From contig NZ_QAOX01000004.1 of assembly GCF_003050935.1 (NCBI RefSeq), forward strand, positions 62,001 through 126,000: 64,000 nucleotides of DNA, read 5' to 3'. Within the stretch, counting starts at the first letter, position 1. The number at the start of each line of letters is the position of its first letter. The notes under the pieces are model-generated. The model did no database searches and was not told where the DNA came from. It was given only the letters and a program-made list of their open reading frames with translations. Source of the DNA: Luteibacter sp. OK325 (GTDB lineage: Bacteria; Pseudomonadota; Gammaproteobacteria; Xanthomonadales; Rhodanobacteraceae). Below are positions 26,522-33,416 of the stretch, in pieces. A program made the position numbers and the translations under genes.

Positions 26522-26902
26522 ATGCATCACTCAAGACTGTGCGCGGTATTGATCGACTGCCATACCGACGACGTGGACAAGGCCGCCCGGTTCTGGGCCG
26601 ATGCACTGGGCCGGCCGGTCGACCTCGACCATCCAGGCTCGCGCGACAACTACCGCATGCTGGCTACGCCGCCCGACGAACCCATCGTGCAGATCCAGCA
26701 AGTGACTCACGGAAGCCGGGTCCACCTCGACATCGAGACTGACGACATTCCGGCTGAAGTGGCTCGACTGGAAGGGTTAGGCGCGGCCGTGGTCGGTCGG
26801 CCCGAGCGGTGGGTGGTGATGCAGGCGCCGACCGGGCAGCGCTTTTGTGTCGTACGCGTCCAGCGGCCCGGATTTCCCAAGAATGCGAACCGCTGGGACT
26901 GA
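26522..26902 (+). CDS. VOC/glyoxalase-like domain protein
   Basis: 126 aa with one vicinal-oxygen-chelate module pair: CAVLIDCHTDDVDKAARFWADALG and VHLDIETDDIPAEVARLEGLGA, closing with MQAPTGQRFCVV. The pattern matches the Glyoxalase_6-type single-chain VOC proteins, whose substrates are diverse. It converges on the TetR gene, with only 6 bases between the stops. Confidence 0.85.
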   Translation: MHHSRLCAVLIDCHTDDVDKAARFWADALGRPVDLDHPGSRDNYRMLATPPDEPIVQIQQVTHGSRVHLDIETDDIPAEVARLEGLGAAVVGRPERWVVMQAPTGQRFCVVRVQRPGFPKNANRWD

Positions 26903-26908
26903 CGATGG

Positions 26909-27559
26909 CTACCCCTGGCTTCGCAGCCCCCGCCAATAACGATCCAGCGACACCTTCAGTTCGCTAGCGAAATCGAGACTGGTAAACGCCACAGCCGCAT
27001 CGCCCATCATCTCAAGGCAATCGGGCGGAATATCCAGTGCCTGCCACAACCCTTGCGTCAGCGCATAGTTGTGCACCAGCACGCGCGCGCCCTCGCCTTC
27101 GGCCAATCCAAGCGCCGCCTCGACCACGGTGCCTGCGTCGACCAGGGCTGTGCCGAGCTCCTGCTTATAGGCGCGCAGTCTTTCCTGCTCGATGTTCCGC
27201 TCGAGCACGCTGTAACCCAGTGATTCGAGTTTCAGGATGTCCGGTTGCGCGGTGACATGCGCGACGTAAGCGGAGAGAAAAGTCGCGACCTTCTCGTCTA
27301 CCGACCGACTGTCCGGCGCGAACGCCTCGCGGATGCGGCTCATCAACGCCACACGCTCGACGTGGAGGAGATCCATGAAGATCTCCTCCTTGGTCGCGAA
27401 GTACAGGTACACGGTGCCTTTGGCCAGCCCCGCCTCGGTGGCGATGGCGGCGGCGGATGGGAGCTTCTCCGGATCGCGGAGGAACAGCGTGCGTGCGGCG
27501 GCCAGGATCGCATCGCGACGCGCTTCCTTATCCTCGGCCGCCAGGGCGTATCGAACCAT
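26909..27559 (-). CDS. TetR-family transcriptional repressor
   Basis: 216 aa. The helix-turn-helix is at about 13-60: RRDAILAAARTLFLRD, SAAAIATEAGLAKGTVYLYF, ATKEEIF. The ligand domain follows. It lies 17 bases downstream of the SDR gene on the same strand, so it is co-transcribed with its probable target. Two perfect palindromes in front of the operon are the likely operators, giving autorepression. Confidence 0.93.
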   Translation of the reverse strand: MVRYALAAEDKEARRDAILAAARTLFLRDPEKLPSAAAIATEAGLAKGTVYLYFATKEEIFMDLLHVERVALMSRIREAFAPDSRSVDEKVATFLSAYVAHVTAQPDILKLESLGYSVLERNIEQERLRAYKQELGTALVDAGTVVEAALGLAEGEGARVLVHNYALTQGLWQALDIPPDCLEMMGDAAVAFTSLDFASELKVSLDRYWRGLRSQG

Positions 27560-27576
27560 GCACGCTCAGTCCATCA

Positions 27577-28356
27577 TCAGGTAGTGGCCATTCTATAGGT
27601 GATACGCGAGAGCTGCTGTCGCGAGAAAAGGCGGGACAGGAAGGCCATCACGCGATTGATGCGGCCTGCCACGACCGCCGACTTGCCGGCCGCCATGGCA
27701 GCAAGGCCGATGTCGACAACGGGGCGCGACTTCATCATCATTCTTTTCATCGCCGCGTTCGGCGCCTCGCCGGCGGCATCGAAGAACGAGGTCTCAGTAA
27801 CGCCAGGCGAGAGCACGGTGACCACCACGCTCTTCGCTTTCAGCTCGGTGTGCAGTGCTTCGCCCAGCGACAACACGTAGGCCTTGCTGGCCGCGTACGC
27901 CGCGAAATGGGGACAGGGTTGGAATGCCGCGACGCTTGCCACAAGCATGATGCTGCCGCCGCCGCGCTTCGCCATGTCGCCGGCGAACACGTGGGTCAGA
28001 TCGGTCAGGCCGAGCACGTTCAGTCGAAGCATGGCGTTGATGCGCTCGACCGGAGCATCCAGAAACTCAGCGGTGATGCCGTGGCCGGCGTTGTTGATCA
28101 GGGTGCCGACCACGATGCCGTCCGCATCCAGACGTGCTTTCAATGACGCGGCAGCGCCTTCGGCCGACAGGTCCAACGCGATGACACGTGCCTTCACGCC
28201 ATAACGCGAGCGCAGCTCCTCGGCCAGTCTCTCCATCGGCTCTTCGCGACGTGCCGCCAATACGACGTCGCTGCCCTTCTCGGCCAACGCATGGGCGAAG
28301 TCCCGCCCCAACCCACTCGATGCGCCGGTGACCAGCGCCCAACCTTGCGATGCCAT
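27577..28356 (-). CDS. Short-chain dehydrogenase/reductase
   Basis: 259 aa classical SDR: VTGASSGLGRDFA (cofactor), LINNAGHG, a catalytic Ser in IMLVASVAAFQ and YAASKAYVLSLGE (YxxxK). An Arg in LAARREEPMERL favours NADP. The start MASQGWALVTG at 28356 removes 15 residues that overlap the operator. First gene of a two-gene operon with the TetR gene. The substrate is unknown. Confidence 0.9.
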   Translation of the reverse strand: MASQGWALVTGASSGLGRDFAHALAEKGSDVVLAARREEPMERLAEELRSRYGVKARVIALDLSAEGAAASLKARLDADGIVVGTLINNAGHGITAEFLDAPVERINAMLRLNVLGLTDLTHVFAGDMAKRGGGSIMLVASVAAFQPCPHFAAYAASKAYVLSLGEALHTELKAKSVVVTVLSPGVTETSFFDAAGEAPNAAMKRMMMKSRPVVDIGLAAMAAGKSAVVAGRINRVMAFLSRLFSRQQLSRITYRMATT

Positions 28357-28371
28357 GGGATACCCTCGGAA

Positions 28372-28408
28372 ATGACCAGTGGTCATAACGTAAATGACCA
28401 CTGGTCAT
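28372..28408. promoter_or_regulatory. Tandem TetR-type operators
   Basis: ATGACCAGTGGTCAT (28372-28386) and ATGACCACTGGTCAT (28394-28408). Both are perfect 15-bp palindromes differing only in the middle base, with centres 22 bp apart (two helical turns). They lie 16 to 52 bases upstream of the SDR start. Confidence 0.85.
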
Positions 28409-28452
28409 TTTACAAGTGTCCTACCGCGCGACACGGCAACCCTGAAGATCAC

Positions 28453-28977
28453 TCACCGCCAGCGCAGGGGCCACCGCCGTGGCCCGACGTTGTTGATCGC
28501 AAGGGCGAGAAGCAGAAGGATCGCCACGCCCAGCAGGATCGGGGCCAGCAGGAAAGCCAGGCTTGTCTTGCCTGCCAGCATGATCACGATGGGATTGGCG
28601 CCCGCCGGCGGATGGACCGTACCGGTCTGTTCCATCAGCGCGATCACAAGGCCGACGGCAAGTCCGGTGCTGAGGATGCCGTTACCGGCGATCCAGAGCA
28701 TGGCCATGCCGACGCTGGCGGTCAGCAGATGACCGCCGACGAGATTGCGCGGCTGGGCAAAAGGACTTTCAGGCGCGGCAAACAGCAGGACGCAAGATGC
28801 ACCGAAAGGCGCGATCAGCAGCGTCTGCTGAATGCCCTGTCCAACCAACGCCAGCATTGCAATGGTGATCGTGCCGCCGATGAGCCCGCGAAGGGCGAAG
28901 TTCGCCTTGCCCAGTCGCGGCCCGGACGGCGATGGCTCCGGGGCTGTCGCCCCGGAGGTGGATCCGCTCCCTGTCAC
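28453..28977 (-). CDS. HPP-family integral membrane protein
   Basis: 174 aa, four to five membrane helices, with the family motif HPPAGANPIVIMLAG and the preceding ALMEQTGTVHPP. HPP proteins are thought to be channels or transporters (nitrite in chloroplast homologues), though the bacterial substrate is not established. It starts 11 bases after the formate dehydrogenase stop, so the two are an operon. A role in moving formate or another small anion is a guess from context. Confidence 0.85.
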   Translation of the reverse strand: MTGSGSTSGATAPEPSPSGPRLGKANFALRGLIGGTITIAMLALVGQGIQQTLLIAPFGASCVLLFAAPESPFAQPRNLVGGHLLTASVGMAMLWIAGNGILSTGLAVGLVIALMEQTGTVHPPAGANPIVIMLAGKTSLAFLLAPILLGVAILLLLALAINNVGPRRWPLRWR

Positions 28978-28988
28978 GCCCCGCCCCG

Positions 28989-30149
28989 TCAGGTCAGCTT
29001 GTACGAAGCGGCGCCGGTACCGGCAAGGTTGCCGCCGTCCACGATGAGGTATTCGGGACGGATGGGCTTATTCTCGAAGAAGTTCTGCAGGATCTCCAGC
29101 GTGCCCGCGGCATAGCGTGTCTGTGCGGACAACGACGTACCCGAGATATGTGGCGTCATGCCCTGGTGCGGCATGCGGCGCCACGGATGGTCGATCGGCG
29201 CCGGCTGCGGGTACCAAACGTCGCCGGCGTAACCGGCGAGCTGACCGGATTCCAGGGCACGTACCACGGCATCGCGATCACACAGTGCGCCGCGTGCGGT
29301 GTTGATCAGGTACGAGCCCCGCTTCATCAGCGCGAACTTCTTTCCATCGAACATGCCTTGGGTGGACGGGTACAGCGGCATCTGCAGGTTGACGATATCG
29401 CACACCTTCAACAGCGACTCCGGCGTCTCGTGGAAGGTGGCATTGAGCTCCTTCTCGATCTCCGGCGAAAGGCGGTGCGGGTCGTAGTAATGCAGGTGCA
29501 CGTCGAACGCCTTCATGCGTCGGAGCACGGCCAGGCCAATGCGGCCCGCGGCGAGCGTACCGAAATGCATGCCTTCGACGTCGTAGCTGCGACTGACACA
29601 GTCGGCGATGTTCCAGCCGCCGTTGTTGGCGATCTGATGGGACGGGAGGTAATTGCGTACCAGCGTCAACGCCATCATGACGACGTGCTCGGACACGCTG
29701 ATGCTGTTGGAGAAGGTCACTTCGGCGACGGTAAGGCCGTGCTCGCTGGCGGCCTTCAGATCCACGTGGTCCGAACCGATACCGGCGGTGATCGCAAGCT
29801 TCAGGTTCTTTGCCTTGGCAATGCGCTCGGCCGTGAGGTACGCCGGCCAGAATGGCTGTGAGATAACGACATCTGCGGTCGGCAGGTGCTTGTCGAGCAC
29901 GGAGTCCGCGCCCTCCTTGTCACTGGTGACGATGAGTTCGTGACCGTTGGCTTCCAGGTATTTACGCAGGCCCAGTTCGCCGGACACGCAGCCGATCAGG
30001 TCGCCCGGTTTGAAACCGAGTTCGCCGGCAGGAGATGGCACCGTCTGGCCGTTCGGATATCCCTTGATGACCGGAATATCGTCGCGGGCGTATTCGGGCG
30101 GGTAGCCGGTGACGGGATCGGGATAAAGGACGCAGACGACCTTGGCCAT
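28989..30149 (-). CDS. fdh: NAD-dependent formate dehydrogenase (single-subunit D-2-hydroxyacid type)
   Basis: 386 aa, strongly like the Pseudomonas sp. 101-type enzyme. Seen are VCVLYPDPVTGYPP at the N-terminus, EHVVMMALTLVRNYLPSH, the NAD loop GTLAAGRIGLAVLRR, NTARGALCDRDAV with the anion-binding Arg, and the catalytic His in GMTPHISGTSLSAQ. It oxidises formate to CO2 with NAD and is metal-free. The frame is open 26 codons upstream, but ATG 30149 has an AGGAG site and gives the family N-terminus. Compared with methylotroph enzymes it lacks the last roughly 10 residues. Confidence 0.93.
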   Translation of the reverse strand: MAKVVCVLYPDPVTGYPPEYARDDIPVIKGYPNGQTVPSPAGELGFKPGDLIGCVSGELGLRKYLEANGHELIVTSDKEGADSVLDKHLPTADVVISQPFWPAYLTAERIAKAKNLKLAITAGIGSDHVDLKAASEHGLTVAEVTFSNSISVSEHVVMMALTLVRNYLPSHQIANNGGWNIADCVSRSYDVEGMHFGTLAAGRIGLAVLRRMKAFDVHLHYYDPHRLSPEIEKELNATFHETPESLLKVCDIVNLQMPLYPSTQGMFDGKKFALMKRGSYLINTARGALCDRDAVVRALESGQLAGYAGDVWYPQPAPIDHPWRRMPHQGMTPHISGTSLSAQTRYAAGTLEILQNFFENKPIRPEYLIVDGGNLAGTGAASYKLT

Positions 30150-30245
30150 GGAGCTCTCCTGTGCGGGATGGACGTGCTGGACACGTTTTCCGCCGGAGTC
30201 TGCAACCGCGTTGGAGAGGGCCGCCAATCGTTTGTAGGTATGCGG

Positions 30246-30264
30246 TGATAAAGAGCGCTTATCA
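30246..30264. promoter_or_regulatory. Candidate LysR-type box in front of formate dehydrogenase
   Basis: TGATAA-N7-TTATCA, perfect 6-bp arms with a T...A core, between the LysR gene end and the formate dehydrogenase start (97-115 bases upstream of its ATG). This fits the T-N11-A style of LysR binding sites. Confidence 0.55.
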
Positions 30265-30294
30265 AACGTTGTTGCGCTGCACCAGTCGCGGTTA

Positions 30295-31224
30295 TCAGCG
30301 AACGTGCGGCGTCGCCGCCTCCAACACGCCGTCGAGTCGTCCCTGAAGATCCATCATGGGCGCCATGTCCCACGCCGCGCTGACCACGGCCGGCGAAGAT
30401 TCCTGACGCAACCGCAGCAAGCTCATCGGCGACAGCTGCTGGGGCTCGATCGGTCGGATGCTTATGCCGCTGGCCAGGAGGTAATCCGGTAACGCGCTGA
30501 CCGGCGCGATACTGCAGACCTCGCCCGTTCGCACCTCTTCGTACAACACGGTCAATGTGTTCGTTTCGACGACCACGTTCGGCGCCACGCCGGCCTGACG
30601 GAACGCCGCGTCGACGATTTTCCGGTTCTGCATTTCGTGGTTGAACAGGCACAGCGGAAAGCGCGCGGCTTCGGCCCAGCTGTACGACGCCTTGGTCGGC
30701 AGGCCGGCCTTGTCGCTGGACAGAAGAACGAAACGCTCGGAATAAAGCACGACGCTCTCGAACACCGTCGGATCGCAGCCATCGGCGTAGGCCAGTCCGA
30801 GGTGCACTTCCTTATTTTTCAGCCGATGCAGGATGTCACGCGTACTCAGCGAGAAGACTTCGAGCGTGAGCTTCGGTATGGCCCGGCGGTATTCGCTGGC
30901 GAGCATCGACACCGCACGCAATGCTGAAGGCACGGTACCGATAGCCAGATGGCCGCCAGCCACCGCCTGGGCAAGAGCAGCCTCCTGTCGCAGGCCTTCA
31001 AGCGAAGCCAGCGTCTGCCGCGCCCAGACCAGCACACGTTCGCCCTCCGGCGTGAAGCCCTGGAAGCGCCGGTCTCGGAGAATGATCATGATGCCGAGTT
31101 CGCGCTCAAGCTGCCGGATGCCTGCAGACAAGGCCGGCTGCGATACCCAGCAGGCCTCCGCCGCATGGGCGAAGTGTTTGTGTTCGGCCAGGGCGACGAG
31201 GTAATGCAGCTGCCTTACGAACAT
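30295..31224 (-). CDS. LysR-type regulator, probably of formate dehydrogenase
   Basis: 309 aa. The winged helix is at 1-60 (QLHYLVALAEHKHFAHAAEA, CWVSQPALSAGIRQLERELG), followed by a LysR substrate domain. The sequence style (MFVRQL-YLVALAE-KHFA-AAEACWVSQPALS) resembles LysR proteins that sit beside formate dehydrogenase operons. It is upstream of the fdh gene on the same strand with 145 bases and a candidate LysR box between. Control of fdh is inference. Confidence 0.92.
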   Translation of the reverse strand: MFVRQLHYLVALAEHKHFAHAAEACWVSQPALSAGIRQLERELGIMIILRDRRFQGFTPEGERVLVWARQTLASLEGLRQEAALAQAVAGGHLAIGTVPSALRAVSMLASEYRRAIPKLTLEVFSLSTRDILHRLKNKEVHLGLAYADGCDPTVFESVVLYSERFVLLSSDKAGLPTKASYSWAEAARFPLCLFNHEMQNRKIVDAAFRQAGVAPNVVVETNTLTVLYEEVRTGEVCSIAPVSALPDYLLASGISIRPIEPQQLSPMSLLRLRQESSPAVVSAAWDMAPMMDLQGRLDGVLEAATPHVR

Positions 31225-31354
31225 GGCGTCCCTTGCGGATGCATGGCGGTGTGGACTATCGCGCTAGAAATGTCCGTCCGAAGGTACGCACTATAAAGGA
31301 AGCTCTGTTTGGGCGACGCAAGCGACCACGCCGCAAGGCGGATCAGGACGACAG

Positions 31355-31382
31355 TTGATGTTATCGCAATTTGCGATAGTAT
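31355..31382 (+). promoter_or_regulatory. Promoter and operator of the HigBA-type module
   Basis: A -35 TTGATG (31355-31360) and -10 TAGTAT (31377-31382), 16-base spacer. The palindrome TATCGCAA-T-TTGCGATA (31362-31378, 8-bp perfect arms) fills the spacer and overlaps the -10, as expected for an autorepressor operator. Confidence 0.7.
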
Positions 31383-31409
31383 CCCCTTCGCCACTCATGG
31401 AAAAGTGAC

Positions 31410-31508
31410 ATGCGGGTCATCAGCAACCGCCGAGATTACCGCGCCCAGCACTGCTATATCGCGGCCGTCCTGACGCACGCCCAGTACGAAAGAGGAGACT
31501 GGAAATGA
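31410..31508 (+). pseudogene. HigB-like toxin remnant with internal deletion
   Basis: A 32-aa frame opening MRVISN and closing VLTHAQYERGDWK. Those two ends are the start and end of the roughly 95-aa HigB/COG4680 RelE-fold toxins, whose C-terminus is typically HVLTHAEYD-GxWK. The middle (the whole catalytic sheet) is missing in frame. The stop overlaps the antitoxin ATG (ATGA) as in an intact module. The toxin is therefore surely inactive, while the promoter and antitoxin remain. Confidence 0.75.
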
Positions 31509-31918
31509 GGATAAAACGATCTCTTGAAGCGATCTTCGCTCAGTGGGGCGAGTTCCAGAAAATTTCTGGGGTCTGCCACGTCGAAAATGATCGGGACTAT
31601 GACAAAGTCGTCGGCCTCACCGACGCACTCGTCGATACCGGTGCCATGGAACCGCGGCACCCTCAGCATTCCTTGTACATGGTCCTGGCGGATCTGATCT
31701 ACGCCTACGACCAGCAACACTACCCACAAGCCAAAATCCACGGCACGGATCTCCTACGCTTCCTCATGGAGCAACATGGGCTGCGACAGAGCCAACTGCC
31801 CGAGATCGGCACGCAAAGCGTCGTCTCCGAAATCCTTGCCGGTAAGCGCGAACTCACGACGAATCACATCCGCGCTTTGTCGAAGCGCTTCGCGTTGAGC
31901 CCTGCCGCATTCTTCTAA
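31505..31918 (+). CDS. HigA-type antitoxin, now without a functional toxin
   Basis: 137 aa. The N-terminal region (LEAIFAQWGEFQKISGV) and the C-terminal helix-turn-helix (LRFLMEQHGLRQSQLPEIG, SVVSEILAGKRELTTNHIRALSKRF) match COG5499-type HigA antitoxins. It should bind the palindrome at 31362-31378. An ATGA overlap joins it to the toxin remnant. It may persist as a stand-alone repressor or as protection against related toxins. Confidence 0.87.
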   Translation: MRIKRSLEAIFAQWGEFQKISGVCHVENDRDYDKVVGLTDALVDTGAMEPRHPQHSLYMVLADLIYAYDQQHYPQAKIHGTDLLRFLMEQHGLRQSQLPEIGTQSVVSEILAGKRELTTNHIRALSKRFALSPAAFF

Positions 31919-32739
31919 GTCGCGGCTGCTTCCGTCTTCTCGCGCACCAGATCGATGAAGGCGCGCAGTCCCGCCGACATGTGCCGGTGCGCCGGGTAGT
32001 AAACACTCAGGCCATCGAAGTACGGACACCAGTCTTCGAGCACAGGCACCAGGCGGCCGTCAGCGAGGTAAGACGCGACGTTCCATTCACTGGTCCATAT
32101 CAACCCCATGCCATCCAGTGCAGCAGCGACCATCAGGTGATGATTATCGAGACCGAGCGGCCCGTCGACGTCAATGCGGCGTTCCTGCCCGCGCTTCTCA
32201 AACTCCCAGCGATACCAGGTGCCGCTGGGAAGGCGGCTACGAATGCAGGTGTGGGCAAGAAGGTCCTCAGGCATCTTGGGCTTGCGGCGGTTCGCGAAGT
32301 ACGCCGGCGAGCCAACGACAACGAAACGCAAGCGACCGGTGCAACGCACACCGACCATGTCCTGCGGCACGTCTCCTGCGCTTCGCACGCCCGCATCGAA
32401 GCCCTCGGCGACGATGTCGACGAAGCGGCCTTCGGTAACTATGTCCAGGCGCATTTCGGGAAAGCGGCGCACGTACTCGATTAACATCGGCTCGAGAATC
32501 ATCGAAGCCGCGCCCTCGGACGTGTTGATGCGCAGGGTGCCGGTCGGGCTGTCGCGGAAGGCATTGGCAGCTTCCATCGCCGCGGATATCTCACCGAGCG
32601 CGGGGCGGATGCGCGCGACGAACTGCTCGCCAGCCTCGGACAGGGACACGCTGCGCGTCGTGCGATTGAACAGACGTACGCCCATGCGTTGCTCGAGGGC
32701 AGCGACGGCATGGCTCAGCGCCGAGGGCGACATGCCTAT
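31915..32739 (-). pseudogene. LysR-type regulator lacking its N-terminus
   Basis: The homology begins abruptly inside the helix-turn-helix at GMSPSALSHAVAALEQRMG and then continues through a complete LysR substrate domain to EKTEAAAT. The first roughly 27 residues (helix 1 and the turn) are absent. The open frame continues 57 codons further upstream, but those are only the antisense of the neighbouring SDR fragment. It probably does not bind DNA. It overlaps the end of higA by 4 bases. See the SDR fragment on the other side of the scar. Confidence 0.8.
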
Positions 32740-33369
32740 GGCGACGGCATCGACCGCTTCGGCGGCATCGACGCCGTGGTCAACAACGCCGGCTTCGGCC
32801 TCTTCGGCATCTTTGAAGGCGCCAGCCGCGAGAAGATCCAGGAACAGTTCGACGTGAACGTCTTCGGCGTGATGGACGTGACCCGCGCCATCCTCGCGCA
32901 TTTCCGCGCCCGTCGTAGCGGCACCATCGTCAACGTGAGCTCAGGTGCCGGCGTTTTCGGCCTGCCGATGATCTCGCTCTATAACGCGAGCAAGTTCGCC
33001 CTGGAAGGATTTTCCGAGTCACTGTCATACGAGCTCGCCTCGCAAGGCATCACAGTGAAGATCGTCGAGCCCGGCGGTGTGCTCGACACGAAGTTCGGCG
33101 CGCGGTCTTCGGACGAGTTCGGTAATGCTTCCGTACCGGCGGGCTACGAAGACTTCGTGGTTGCCACGGGCAAAGTGTTCGAAGGATTGCGCGCAAGCCG
33201 CCATGCCAGCTCCGAAGACGTCGCAAAGGTGATCTTCGAGGCGACGACCGATGGAACCGACCGGTTGCGTTATGTCGCCACGGAAGATATCCAACCGTTG
33301 GTGCGGGCGCGGCGGGAATCCTCGGAAGAGGCCTATATGGGCCTCATGCGCGAGCGGTTTCGGAACTAG
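32740..33369 (+). pseudogene. Short-chain dehydrogenase lacking its cofactor-binding N-terminus
   Basis: The homology begins at GIDRFGGIDAVVNNAGFG and continues through IVNVSSGAGVFG and the YNASKFALEGFSESL active site to the end at RERFRN. The GxxxGxG cofactor loop and about 70 N-terminal residues are missing, so it cannot bind NAD(P) normally. It abuts the truncated divergent LysR gene head to head within about 10 bases. This fits one deletion that removed both 5' ends and the promoter region. Overlap with the LysR frame is only antisense. Confidence 0.8.
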
Positions 33370-33375
33370 CGAACA

Positions 33376-33398
33376 GCCCCCCGCCACGGCCGGGGGGC
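33376..33398. terminator. GC hairpin between convergent SDR fragment and toxin gene
   Basis: GCCCCCC and GGGGGGC pair around a 9-base loop. No T-run on either side, so it is a weak or Rho-assisted terminator at best. Confidence 0.45.
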
Positions 33399-33416
33399 CT
33401 CCTCACGCGTCAATCG

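Noticed and set aside
32739-32901. N-terminal extension of the LysR frame
   Set aside because: These codons are the antisense of the SDR fragment, not a new domain.
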